From Perilla frutescens (Eukaryota; Streptophyta; Magnoliopsida; Lamiales; Lamiaceae): DNA of 64,000 bases. Within the stretch, counting starts at the first letter, position 1; every line of letters begins with the position of its first letter. Under the pieces are notes generated by a model. It ran no database searches. It was not told the DNA's origin and saw nothing but the letters and a program-made list of their open reading frames with translations. Below, in pieces: positions 22,848 to 34,742 of this stretch. Where the stretch lies: assembly GCA_026008535.1 (NCBI GenBank), contig BRKX01000009.1, positions 49,163,001 to 49,227,000 of the forward strand. The letters are read 5' to 3'. The translations under genes were made by a program, and so were the position numbers.

Positions 22848-24589
22848 ATGAGTGCAATCAAAGAAGGAGGATCCACGGTTAGACCACCACTGCTAGAAGG
22901 CAACAACTATCCTTACTGAAAAGCAAGGACGAGGGCCTTTCGGAGATCACTTGATGAACTCGAATGGAAGAGTGTCACTGAAGGATGGGAAAAGCCAACT
23001 ATTGCCAAAGAATGAAAACATGTAGAGATCAAAGAAGGAGAATGGACTGTGCGATAAAAGAACTGGTACAATGTCAACTCTAAGACTCTCAATGCAATAT
23101 TCTCTATAGTGGATCTTAAAACATTCAGCCTAATCTCAACATGTGAGACTGCTAAAGCTGCATGGGATATTCTGGAAACTATCTTTGAAGGGACTAGTTC
23201 TGTGAGGCTGTCTAGACTTCAAAATCTAACTTCAAAGTTTGAAAGTCTCAGAATGGAAGAATCTGAATCCATTGGTGAGTTTAATGCCAGATTAAAGAGC
23301 ATATCAAATGAAAGTTTTGCTCTGGGAGAACCTATCAGCAATGAAAAGCTTGTAAGAAAGGTTCTCGGATCTCTTCCAAAGAAGTTTACCTACAAAGTTG
23401 CTACCATAGAGGAAGCCAAGGACATGAAGAGTATGAGACTTCATGAACTGATGGGATCATTGAGAACATTCAAGATGAATCTAGAAGATGATGATAGCAG
23501 CTCAAGGAAGAAAGGTATTGCTCTGAAAGCTGAAGTTTCTGAGGATGTTCATGAACATGTACAGAAACCTATACTTGATTCAGAAACAATGAATAATATG
23601 GTCCTTATCACCAAGAACTTCAGTCGAATGCTTAAGAGAGTAAACTGACAGTCTTCCAGAAGGTCAAACAACAAGAGACAACAACCTGGAACTGCTCAGC
23701 AAGATAGAAACTCCAACAGTCAGCATAAAGAGTTCCAACCATCAAACACAAATAGAGGAATTCAGTGCAGATAGTGTGATGGCTTTGGACATATTCAAGC
23801 TAAATGTGCCAACACTGTGAAAAATAATAAAAAGAACTATAATGCCTCTCTGAGTGATAATGATTCTAAAAGTAGCAGTGAATCAGAAGAAGAGACCTAT
23901 GCCTTTACAGCAAAAGTCTCAGAGTTCCAGAATCCTTTCAAACTTGCAAATGATGATGAAGACTCAGACAATGATGATGTCAGTAATGAGGAGTTTATTC
24001 AGACATACAAGGAGATGTATGAAAAATGGCTTGAAGTAGCTAAGATCAACAAAACTCTACAATCTCACAACAAAGATCTTCTCAAAGAAAAGGAGAATTG
24101 GATCAAGTTTGATAGAGAACAGAAGGCCATTATCCAACAGCAGAAGAAAGAGATTAAAAACTTACTATAGAGCTTAAGTCCATCAAAAGGAATGTCAACA
24201 TGCTGAACAATGGAGTTGAGAATCTTGAGAAGATTCTTACTAATCTAGGACATTCTGGAAAAAGTCATCCCGGTCTTGGATACAATGGTGGAAAATCCAA
24301 GACAGTGTTTGTCAAAGCCAGTACAAGCTAGACAGCGCATGTAAAAACTAATGTTCAGGACATACAAAAGAACATTAACAAAAAGATGACTACCAATAAT
24401 GACAACAAGAAAAGAATTATATACCACTATTGTGAAGAAAAAGGCCACATTCGACCACACTGTAAGAAGTATCTCTTTGATCTGAAAAGAATGAGGAGAG
24501 GATTTGTGGCTCAGCATTCCAGCAACACTCAAAAGAAAACAACTGCTCAACAAAGGAAGAAGCCTGCACAGAAAAAGTAATGGGTTGTC
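22848..24589 (+). pseudogene. Copia gag of element G, with stops
   Basis: ATG at 22848 opens MSAIKEGGSTVRPPLLEGNN, the usual start of SIRE-type gag. It is stopped by TGA at 22917 where Trp is expected. The gag-polypeptide (UBN2-type) core is clear at 23109-23645 (TCETAKAAWDILETIFEG and LVRKVLGSLPKKFTYKV). A first CCHC knuckle near 23766-23811 has a TAG in it. An acidic Ser/Glu/Asp-rich and coiled-coil-like section follows at 23817-24170. A second knuckle at about 24420 has lost its first Cys (YHYCEEKGHIRPHC). Several stops and frame changes make it a pseudogene. Confidence 0.85.
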
Positions 24590-26160
24590 AAGCAAACCAG
24601 TCTAATTGCTCATACTTCGTTGAGAGTTGAAGATAAAGGAAGCTGCTACTTTGACAGTGGCTGTTCAATACACATGACAGGAGACTGCTTTGTGATGCAG
24701 AATCTGAAAGCTTGCTCGTCAAATTTTGTTACCTTTGGAGATGGAAAGAGAGGTAAAGTTGTGGGAAAAGGAGAGCTGACTATTGAAGGAATGCCCAAAC
24801 TCAAGAAAGCTATGCTAGTTGATGTACTCAAAGCTGATCTGATTAGTATCAGTTAACTATGTGATGATGACATGACTGTAGTCTTCACCAAAGAAAGCTG
24901 CAAAGTTATGAATAAGAACACTAACATATTCATGGAAAGGAAGAGATCAGCTGACAACTGTTATCAGCTACAGGTTCCTGAACAATGTTCTTTAACGTGT
25001 CAAAGAACATCTATTGAAGAGTCAAAGATCTGGCATAAAAAACTTGGACACATCAACTTCAGAAATCTTCAGAAGATCATTAGCAAGGAGATTGTTAGAG
25101 GGCTACCTCAAATCAGAATTGACAGAGACAACGTCTATGGTCCATGTCAGATTGGGAAACAGTCCAGATCTCAACATAAAGAAGTGCAAGACAGAACTTC
25201 CAAGAGAATTCTAGATCTCATTCATATGGATGTAATGGGGCCTATGGCTGTGGAAAGTTACAGAGAAAACAAGTATGTCCTTGTCTACATTGATGATTAC
25301 TCAAGGTTTACTGGGGTTGATTTTCTCAGAGATAAGAGTGAAGCTTTCACAACATTTAAGAGATTAGCCTGCAAAATCACAGTTGAGAAGGATGATCAGA
25401 TTATCAGAATCAGAAGTGATCATGGCAAGGAATTTGAGAACCAGTACTTTGATACATTCTATAGTGAGAATGGTATCAGTCATGAGTACACAGCCCCCAA
25501 AACTCCTCAGCAGAATGGAGTTGTGGAAAGGAAAAATAAAACTCTCCAGGAGATGGCCAGGACCATGATTGCTGCTAAAGGAGTTGCTGCAATGTTCTGG
25601 ACAGAAACTATCAACACAGCATGCCACATCGGCAATAGAGTTCATCTCAGACCTGGTACTCTCACTACTCCATATGAGATTTGGAATGAAAAGAAGCCAA
25701 CAGTGAAGTACTTTCATGTGTTTGGAACCACATGTTATATACTCAATGATAGAGAGTATCTCAGCAAGATGAGCAAATGAGGAGTTGAAGGGATGTTTGT
25801 TGGATACTCCAAAAATAGTAAATCATACAAGATTTACAACAAAGATACAAAGGCTATAATTGAGACAGTTAATATCAGATTTGATGATCAGGACAATACT
25901 GTCAATACTCCTGAAGATAATGTTCACACGAATGTGTTTGAATATCCTAAGGTTCATGATGATATAGACAAAGAAACTGAAGAACAGACAGCAAGGCATA
26001 GAAAGCCTTCGAAGCAAATCATCAAGAATCATCCTACTTCAGAAGTAATAGGAGACATTCATGAAAGAAGGATGACCAGGAGCACTTTGAGAAAAACGAT
26101 GTATGATGAAATATCCTATGTCTATTTCACTTCCAAGATTGAACCCAAGAACATCTAAGA
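24590..26160 (+). pseudogene. Copia protease and integrase of element G
   Basis: The protease active site appears as CYFDSGCSIHMTGD near 24646. After a TAA at 24854 the frame continues with the integrase. The GAG-pre-integrase zinc module (IWHKKLGHINFRNLQ, then GPCQIGKQ, with its first Cys replaced by Tyr) lies at 25026-25160. The DDE core shows LIHMDVMGP, RSDHGKEFEN and QQNGVVERKN at about 25215-25540. The conserved FHVFGTTCYI and MFVGYSKNSKSYKIYN segments follow, with a TGA at 25778. The reading frame is shared by 24620-26158, so decay here is mainly by nonsense mutation. Confidence 0.87.
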
Positions 26161-27661
26161 AGCTCTTAAAGATGACTACTGAATAGAAGCCATGCAGAAA
26201 CCTGAAGGAGTCAGTTCAAAAAGAATGTTGTCTAGGATCTGGTGCAGAAACCTGAAGGAGTCAACATTGTTGGAACCAAGTGGATTTTCAAGAACAAGAC
26301 TGATGAAACTGGAAATATTACAAGAAACAAATCTAGACTGGTTGTACAAGGTTATTATCAGATTGAACGCATTGATTTTGATGAAACCTTTGCTCCAGTC
26401 ACAAGGATTGAATCAGTTAGACTTCTTCTAGCCATGGCATGCATCATGAAGTTCTAACTATATCAGATGGATGTCAAGAGTGCCTTTCTAAATGGATTCT
26501 TGAAGAAGGATGTGTTTGTTGCACAACCTAAAGGATTTGAAGATCCACATCATCCAGAGTTTGTGTTCAAACTAAAAAAGGCATTATATGGGTTAAAGGA
26601 AGCTCCTCGGGCATGGTATGAAAGACTGGCTACATACCTTGTAAGCAAGGGATACAACAGAGGAGGAGAAGACAGAACACTGTTCATCAGGAAGGAAAAA
26701 TCACAAGTAATTGTAGTTCAAGTATATGTGGATGATATAGTGTTTGGATCAGTGTCTGATAAGATGGTCAAGGACTTCATTAGAGACATGGAAACTGAAT
26801 TTGAGATTAGTCTTGTTGGAGATCTAAAATACTTTTTAGATAAAGCAGTCAGAAGAAGGGATATTCATCTCTCAATCTAAGTATGCCAGAAATCTGGTGA
26901 AAAAGTTCGAGCTTGAAAACTCAAAACACAAACGAACTCCTATCAGCACTACAGTCAAGATTGGAAAAGATGATGCAGGGACTGAAGTTGATCAAACTTT
27001 CTACAGAAACATGATTGGTAGTCTTCTATACCTCACTGCAAGCAGACCAGATATAGCATACAGTGTGGGAGTGTGTGCCAAATACCAGGCCTGTCCTAAG
27101 GAGAGTCATATGAAGGCTGTTAAGAACATCATCAAGTACATCAATGGAACTGCTGATTATGGTTTGTGGTATACTTCAGATACAAACGCAAGTATTACTG
27201 CATACTGTGATGTTGATTGGGCTGGATCTCCAGATGACAGAAAAAGCACTTCAGGTGTTTATTTCTTTTTAGGAAACAATGTTGTTTCTTGGTTCAATAA
27301 GAAGCAAAACTGCATATCCCTATCTACAGCAGAAGCAGAATATATTGTAGCAGGGAGCAGCTCTACTCAGATCATCTGAATGATGCAGATGATGAAAGAC
27401 TATGAAGTCAGTCATGATACTCATATTCTATACTATGATAATATAAGTGCTATCAACATCTCAAAGAATCCAGTGCAACATTCGAGGACAAAACTTATAG
27501 ACATTAGACATCACTTCATCAGAGAGCTGGTTAAAGAAAAAGTACTAAAGATTGAACACATGAAGACAGAAGATCAACTAGTTGATTTGTTCACCAAGCG
27601 ATTGGCTTCAACTCAATTTGAGAAACTCAGAACAGCCCTTGGGGTGTGCTTGGTTCAGTAA
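26161..27661 (+). pseudogene. Copia reverse transcriptase and RNase H of element G
   Basis: Reverse transcriptase is seen as GTKWIFKNKTDE, MDVKSAFLNGFLKKDVFV, KKALYGLKEAPRAWYERL and the intact catalytic VQVYVDDIVFGS (26467-26870). RNase H follows in another frame at 26897-27661: GSLLYLTASRPDIAYSVG, AYCDVDWAG, CISLSTAEAEYI, and LFTKRLASTQFEKLR near the end. A TGA at 27377 interrupts it where Trp is usual. A 22-bp stretch is repeated at 26193 and 26242 at the RT N-terminus, replacing normal coding sequence. Confidence 0.87.
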
Positions 27662-28183
27662 AACCAAGAAGAGGGGTATGAGTGTGACTATTTCACATTC
27701 AGCAGGAAAGAACCATTTCTATAGAAAGGGACTAAACATTCCCATAAATATTCATACAGATATACATGATCATGATTCAAACCCTGAGTACATCTTTGTC
27801 AACGGCTAGTTCTGACGTGCTATCGTCATCTCTGATTTTCCAGGATTTTCCTCTGATTTCTTAGTCTAACGAAAACCTGAGAACGGAATACTCTCCTGTA
27901 TATGTGTTTAGCCGTTTAGAGAGAACGCTCACTTTTTCAAAATTTCTGAAATCAAAACACTCTTCTCTCTCGATAAATCCTCTGAGTTTTCTCAGTTTCT
28001 TCTCTTATTTGCCATTGTTTTTCTTGATGGTTTACCTTGTCAAATTCCCATATATTTTCAATAGCTCTGAAAAGAAAGCTCATCCGTCCCAAGAAAGTCA
28101 TGAAGCCTAGAATGTGGTATGGAAAAGCACATATTCCAAACCTCAAGATCAGTTCTACGAGGAAGACGAGTTCGACAGGCAGG
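27662..28183 (+). other. pol/env-like spacer of copia G, up to the solo LTR
   Basis: This non-coding or weakly coding spacer runs to the insertion point of solo LTR H. An ORF from about 28098 (MKPRMWYGKAHIP) or another frame may be the start of the env-like ORF. Confidence 0.45.
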
Positions 28184-29538
28184 TGGTGCCTCATTTTTCA
28201 CCAAAAATAAATGTTCCGACTTTCGTCGGTAAGCCCACACTGCAGAGTACAGTGGCGAGCAGGATCGTCTCCCAAAGAACCGGTGAGGATTACTCTTGAC
28301 TTTCAGTCTACGTGCCCAAACCTCCAGAAACTCGTGAATTTTATAACAAAATAATTGCAGAATTTATTTAGCCAACTAACGAAAATAAGTGTGCAAAGGA
28401 ACTGAATTAAATCAATGATAAAAAGGGTATTCCGGATCCAACGAACACCACTTCACTCATAACACCGATCACAGATGCAAGAATTAATTAATCAAGACAT
28501 GTAAACTGGTTATAGTCACCGAAGACGCTTCTGACATGACCTCATCTCTCCATACTGTTTCGATAATTAAGAAGACGCTTCATTAATTACTTCCCTAATC
28601 GACTGACAACTGTAAGAGACGCTCTATAAGTTTAATGAGCCGATAGCAATGAGCACGAGAAAGACCCGATTCTTAAATTACAGACTCTGACGCAGGACTG
28701 TAAAATTAACTCTGTTATTCCCCTAGTTATTTGAGCAACCGTTTTACCACTTATTAAACCTAAACCACGATTACGTATGGCCGATTTAAATTGGCTAGTA
28801 ATTAATCACAACCTACCAAATATTTGCAACTACTCGATAGACTTAGAACAATTACGACCCGAATTCCAAGAATAACAGATACATGCATCAATTAATTATG
28901 AACAAAAAATTAGATCTCACAGTTATATAAGTGGAGCTTCGTCGTCGTCACCGGAATACGAGTAATTTAGCTACGTTCCATGTTAGAATTGAACAGCAAG
29001 AAGTTATCGATAAGAAAATGAGAATAAAACTGAATTAATTCTGATCGCTGGCTTCGTTCTTGCGTTTCTAGCGTATATGATCTCCTTCATAAAATAATAC
29101 TGTAAATCCTAATATATATCTACTACCTTTAAGAGATAGAGTTCTAGAAGGAAATAAAAACCTAATCTAGATAAACTTGGAAATTTCCATGCAAAATAAC
29201 TGTTGGAGGCGGCTAAGGATCTGAAATCCGCTTCTAAGTGTCGAGCTGGGCCGAGATCTGAATTTAGGGAGCCCAAAACGCGTGTACAGGCCCAGCTTCT
29301 AGAATTTTGCTCCAGTCTGTCTGCTGCATGCCCTTGCAACGTGCCCTGTTCGAACTTCTTCTTTTTACTTTACTTGTAGCTTTTCATTCCAAAATGCATC
29401 CCTTTTCTCCACTCTTGCACATCATCCCTACACAACTCCACAAAACATAATACATCCAAAATATACAGCTAGGGACTAAATAATAAAGAGAAAAGGTGCC
29501 AAAAAGCATAATAAAAACAAGTAGAATATGTCCCATCA
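28184..29538 (-). mobile_element. Solo LTR H (Athila/Tat type)
   Basis: This 1355-bp LTR in minus orientation starts TGATGGGACA (29538) and ends GAGGCACCA (28184). It is flanked by GCAGG at 28179-28183 and 29539-29543. It is related to the LTRs of element D (shared GCCCACACTGCAnAGTACAG block and the 'cgacttt cgtcgg' region) but clearly a different family. No internal region is present. Confidence 0.88.
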
Positions 29539-29543
29539 GCAGG

Positions 29544-31763
29544 TTCGAGGAGAATCAACCTACAAGAAGCCTGTTCAGTGGGCACTTGCGATGAATCTTC
29601 GAGCAAAGATACAGAGGAATTGATTGAAACATTCCATGGGGACGAAGAGGAAGAAGATACAGAAGAACAAGAAATTGCTTCTTCTGTAAAGAAAACAAAG
29701 ACCCAGAGTCTTTTGATTAATGATCTTTTGAAGGAAGCCGCGAAGTCATATGATGTCAATAAAAAGAAGGCGAGAACAAAGGGAACTGCAGTCAAGAAAT
29801 CCAAGAATACTACAACCCCTTCATCAAAGAAGATCGTCACAGCACCTGCTGCCCAAGTCCTTCAGAAAGAAAAGGGATCTGCTGCTGAGGATCACGTTAA
29901 GCCTTCAGATGTGCTTGAACATGGTGAGGCACATGTTGCAGAGAAAAGCATTGCTGAGACATCTGCTCCAACCAGTGTTGTGCTGAAGTCGCCTGTGCAA
30001 CCTTCTACTACAGAAGGTGATGATGAAGATAGGGAAGATGATATTTCCTTAAGCCTGAAGATGAAAGCCATTGCTGCTACTCTTGCCAAAGGAAGAAGGT
30101 CATTCACAGACCTTTAGTTGCTGATCTGGCAGAAAAAGAAGTCATTCAGAGTTCATCCTCTGAATCTGCTGAGAAGACTTCTATTCCACAACAGGAAAAA
30201 CTACTTGCATCTGCTCAATATGATCCATTTGCAAGATCTCCAGTCAAGAAGAAGACACTAAGGAAGAAGACTTCTACTGCTGTGGTGCAGCTAGTTCCAA
30301 GAAACCCTGTGACCAGAAGTCGAGTGTCTGCCACTCTACCATCTTCTGCTGCATCTACAAAGAAGTGGAAAGCCATTGCATCAACTGGTCCTTCTAAGAA
30401 GGTCAAGAAAGTTGTCCAGTCGACAAATGTACCTGGAGATGTTCACTCTTATTCAAGTGAACATGAGTCTGAACTTCACAAACAAATTGTCCGTGTTCCA
30501 GGTATTTCAAGTTAATCCATCTTTCATTCTTCCAAGAACGCTGAGTTATGGGAGAAAGTGAAGCAGAGGTCCATGATATCTGAAAAGAAAGTGGATAATG
30601 ATACATTGTTGGCTACTGGAGTGTATTCCTTGCTGGAGCAAGCTGGTCTGCTGGGAACAGTGCAGAAAGTTCAAGAGTTTGTTCCCAAAGTTGTTACAAA
30701 TTGATGATCCAGAGACTGAAGGCTTCCAGAAAGTCTATGTAAGAGGTGAGATGCTGCATTTTTCCCCTGATCTCATTAATGAGTTTTTGGGATGCTTATC
30801 TAAGGGGGAGTTTAAAAAGATAGATGACTAGGGGTTGTTGCTGAGGAACTGACCCAGGGCATCTACAAAAAATGGCCATCTCATCCACAGACTATTCCAA
30901 CCTCCAAACTGACTCACAAATATGGAGCTTTGTTCAGAATTTTGATTCACAACTGGCTACCTACTAAACACAGAGCTGCGGTGACTTAAGCTCAGGGGAG
31001 GTTTCTGTATAACCTTAGAACTGGAAAGCAGTTCAATTATGGTGAGTTTGTATTCAGCAAGATCATCAGCAGTGCAGAATCTACAGGGGTCAAAGGTCCA
31101 CTATGATATCCATCATTGATCTACAGCATCATCAAACAACAAAAGAAGAATGTGTCTTCAAAGAAAGATGAGGTTATACCTCTCCAAGAGCCTCTGGTAA
31201 TCAAGGTTGCTCCTAAAATAGGAGATCCTCATCTTCATATCCAGTTGAAGCAGTTCATGTTATCCAAGAAAGGAGTGGATGATATTGTTGAAGAATCATC
31301 TCCCAAGGGTGTTGTGCTGAGATTTTTAGAGAAAAGTGTGGAGTTCCATGCTCGTTTGATTTCTGAGCATACTTCTGAGAAGATGAAGATCCAAGCAATG
31401 ATTGATGATCTTTCATCAGGAGAAGAGTTTGCCTCCCGAGCAGCAGATGTTCCTGAGAATGTTCATAACTTGCATAAGCTTACAAGTACTGTTGAAGCTG
31501 CTGCTCATAAGAAGTCTACTCCAGCACAAAAGCAAGATGAAGCACAGACTGCAGCACAAGCTAAGGAAGCAGAAGCTGTCTAAGAGGAGACTGCAGAGGA
31601 GGCTCATGAAGAAGAGACTGCTGAAGATAAGAATAATAAAAAGGAAGCTGAGGAGGATGCTGATGATGGAGATAAGACTGAGTATGATGATGTTGAAGCA
31701 GGTTCTGAAAAAGGAGGATCAGAAGGAGATTATGAAACACAAGACCCTGACAAATCCGAGTAA
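29544..31763 (+). pseudogene. Env-like third ORF of SIRE-type copia G
   Basis: After pol, the element carries a lysine/serine/glutamate-rich coding region broken into several frames: 29578-30117, about 30120-30515, 30520-30831 and 31116-31763 (with a TAA at 31581). The middle part contains DPETEGFQKVYVRGEMLHFSPDLINEFLG, typed here only as a landmark (QKVYVRG and FSPDLIN). It resembles the putative plant transposon protein domain found in SIRE-type env-like ORFs. The C-terminal part is Ala/Glu-rich and coiled-coil-like. I see no signal peptide or convincing membrane segment. Function in such elements is unproven; the assignment is by position and motif. Confidence 0.65.
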
Positions 31764-32172
31764 TTTCTGAATATTACACATTTGCCTTTCTCGGTGGCAA
31801 ATAGGGGGAGTAATGCAATATAAGTTTTTTTTTGTTTTCTGTTCTACTTATCTTGCATCATGTTTTGCAAGATATTTTGTTTTTGCTTTAATAACTTGTA
31901 TTAGCTATTTTGTTATGGAACAGATTTTTCATCCCTTTATGATTCGTATCTACTAAAAAATTAAAACTACTATCAAATGATAAAAATATAAAAGAAAAAA
32001 ATGAATATAGCACAGCAGGTATAAGCTGATAAGAAAGTGAAACACAGCTGAATCATATGATGTTCTTCAACACATTCAAGTATGTTTTAAGTACATGATC
32101 CTACAGTTCAAGGGTTGTATTCTTTTAAAACATGGAGCTGATTTGCAACTAGATAAAGACAAATGGGGAGAT
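31764..32172 (+). other. 3' UTR and polypurine tract of copia G
   Basis: A first purine run, GCAAATAGGGGGAGTA, lies at about 31798-31813. The actual PPT, GACAAATGGGGAGAT, ends at 32172 directly before the LTR start TGTTAATGCC. The sequence between is AT-rich and non-coding. Confidence 0.7.
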
Positions 32173-33131
32173 TGTTAATGCCATCTGCACTGAGGTGTTC
32201 GGGATTATCATTATCTATTTAGATATTATGGCAATTTCAAAAGAACACAAAATGTTTTGGTTATTTATGTTCGAATAACATGTTCTGGACATTTCTGTGA
32301 ATATTCCGCTGCCAATCTGATTAAAGATCAAGACATGTACGTAATCATGTTCAGAGACATGATCATGTACATGGTTGTCCAGAGTGTTTACAAGAGACGT
32401 GTCATGCTAGATTCAAGGAGTTGAAGCTGCAGATTCAATATAGACGTTTTAGAATAGAAGTTGCCTTGTTCGTGATAAAGATCAAGAAGGAAAGAAGGAG
32501 TTCTATTCAAGGAAGACATCTAAACTAGGAAAGGTCCAAATTAAATAAGGAAATTGTTTCCTTGTTAAATCCCAGCCAAAGTAGGACTTCTGATTACCTT
32601 GGTTAGGCTATATCTATTTTTTATAAATAGCCTGGGATTCAGACTAGTTTAGGTGACATGAAATTTTACGAATACACAAAAGGGCTCAGAGTTAAAAGAC
32701 TTCACATTCGAAGTAAATAGTGTTCGGGTAGACTAGGTTTGATCGGTTAGATCATTGTGTTTGTAGTCTGTGTTTGAAACTCACTTTCATTCACACTTAG
32801 AGGAGTCTTAGGAGAGATTTTCTGTGGGAACTAGAGGAATTCTAGGTTGTGAGGGGATCTCACAATTCAGTTTAATGAAAGAGGTTGAATCGGGTAGGAA
32901 AGGGGTCGAGTGACAGGAGTCTTTGTGTAATAACCTTTGTAACCATTCAACGGAGTAGTAAATTGTTTCTCACGGACTTGATAAGTCCCCCTGACGTGGA
33001 TCAGTTGATCGAACAGGGTTACCAACCTCATGTTCTTTATATGCTCAAGTTTTTACATTCTGACCTTACATGTTCACAACAATGTTCAAGTACATGATGA
33101 TGAACATGATCGCACAGTTTATGTAACTTCA
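32173..33131 (+). repeat. 3' LTR of copia G
   Basis: This complete 959-bp LTR starts TGTTAATGCC and ends ATGTAACTTCA. Its 3' two thirds match the truncated left copy. Confidence 0.85.
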
Positions 33132-34737
33132 AAGGGAAAAGATTATGAGAAAAGCATTAGGGTGTAGATTCTCTCATTGGTTTCTCTCCTAGCTTGCTTC
33201 AAGTTGGTTTTATTAATCTTAGACATACAATAGGCCTCTTCAAGTGGTTTAACTTCAATTACTGTCACCGTCTATCCATTAAACCCTCATCGGCTATATC
33301 ATATGAACAAGATTACCAATTAGGCTTACGTAACCCGGTTCACCTAACGTTGAAGAAACCTAAGTCGGACTATAGAATCTCCTCTTGGTCTCATCTAGAG
33401 CCTAGCAATGCTAAGTGGTGATCAAGCACTCGAATAAAAAAGCACAATTCCAACAACAAGAATGCAACAATCACAAGCATAGATTGAAACCAACTCGATT
33501 ATCTACCCCTTAATGGAGGAATTAGCCCATCATGTTCAAAACAACACAAACATAATACAAGTTCGTCATCTCATAAACCAAATGATAAATAACATAAAAC
33601 TTCTACAATATTTGTTGTCTCAAGAGTTTTGGGACAAACCCCCACAAATGAGCTAACCTAGAAAATAAAATACCAAAATAGAGATCCTCGAGCAAGCCTA
33701 GCTTCCGCGGACGGCTTAGAGTCAGACCCTTCTTCTCGTGCCTTCTTCCTCAAGCTTGAACTCTCGTTTACCTCTTTTTCTTTCTCTTTTCTCCCTCTCT
33801 GGAACGTGATGGTGGATGGTGAAATAAAATGGAAGATGGAATGGTGAAGTGTAGATGGATGGAGAGAGAGAAGTCTGTGAAGTGGTGTGTGTGAATGAAT
33901 GAATCATCCCCTCTGATGAATTGGAGAGAGATGGAAAGATATGGGGAGATATGGTATGGGAGTTGGGAAAAAAGTAATTAAGAGGTGTAGTAATTAGGGG
34001 AATTAAGTCCCAAACTCCTCCTACTCTTCTAGGCTCCAAAAGTCTTAGCCTCTTAATTATCAGCTGGCCAAGTGGTAGAAATCATTGGAGATCAGAGCCT
34101 CAGTTCACAGCTGAAACTGATCAAGGAGAGCAAAACTGATCGTAGCTTGAAAACTGATCGAGGGGGAGCTGGATTGACCGCCCCGCGCTCGTGGGGCTGG
34201 GGTGCCACGTGCTCGCGGGGGTGCTACACCGTGAGCCCTGCCCCGCGATCGTGAGGGTCTGCACGCTGGCGGGGCGGGTCAGTTTTAGTTTTGTTTTCTT
34301 CAGTCGAGCTTTTCGCTCCAGTTTCGACGCCTCAGCTAAGCTCCTTCAGTTGCAGCTTCAGTTTGCTTTTTTGGCTGGAGCTTAAGTCATCAGTTGTGCT
34401 TCGGCTCATCTCTCCACTTCATCAGCTGCAGCTCCAATTCTTCAGTTTGGCCCCAAAAATTGATCAGTTTAGGGTGCTAATTTGGCTCAGCCATCAGTTG
34501 TTCCCTGAGCTTGACTACTAAACTGGAGCTTTACCTTGGAGCTCACATCCTTGCCACTTTTATGCCCTAAAATCCTACTTTTTAAGACAAAAGCTCAAGT
34601 TTTGCACAAACCTGGCATATTCTTCCAATAGAGTAAAACTGTAGATAAAAACATAAAATCCACATAAAAACACAGGAAATACGCATTCAAAAGATACAAA
34701 ATTCCTACAATAAAATAGTACAAATAAACACCAATCA
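33132..34737 (-). repeat. 5' LTR of element C, outer part
   Basis: The right half (about 33930-34737) matches the 3' LTR of C (7265-7950 and 14174-14212). The left half (33132-33930) has no clear counterpart in the shorter 3' copy and is assigned here by position. The LTR begins TGATTGGTG at 34737 (minus) and is followed by the GTGAA duplication. It holds a GC-rich block at about 34175-34285. The ORFs in it (33722-34039, 34072-34254) have no domain. Confidence 0.6.
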
Positions 34738-34742
34738 GTGAA

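Larger units (their letters stand above)
22109..33131 (+). mobile_element. SIRE-like Ty1/copia retrotransposon G with env-like region
   Basis: The element has a truncated 5' LTR (22109-22756), PBS, gag, pol in copia order (protease, integrase, RT, RNase H), an additional env-like coding region, PPT and a complete 3' LTR (32173-33131). About 310 bp are missing from the left LTR, so no target duplication can be tested. A solo LTR (H) with its duplication is inserted in the env-like region. Stops and frameshifts throughout make it inactive. The SIRE assignment rests on the extra downstream ORF and the gag/pol motifs. Confidence 0.85.
7043..34737 (-). mobile_element. Athila/Tat-type retrotransposon C, interrupted by nested insertions
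   Basis: This minus-strand gypsy element is flanked by the perfect 5-bp duplication GTGAA (7038-7042 and 34738-34742). LTR ends are TGATTGGTG...AACAATCA. Left to right it consists of: 3' LTR (7043-7950, continued 14174-14212), PPT (14213-14227), 3' non-coding region with a solo LTR insertion, deleted gag-pro/integrase coding region (17791-20272), PBS (about 20482-20501) and 5' LTR (20504-20650, continued 33132-34737). Nested in it are element D, solo LTR E, LTR fragment F, copia G and, inside G, solo LTR H. The matching duplication across 27.7 kb shows that these pieces belong to one insertion. Confidence 0.8.
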
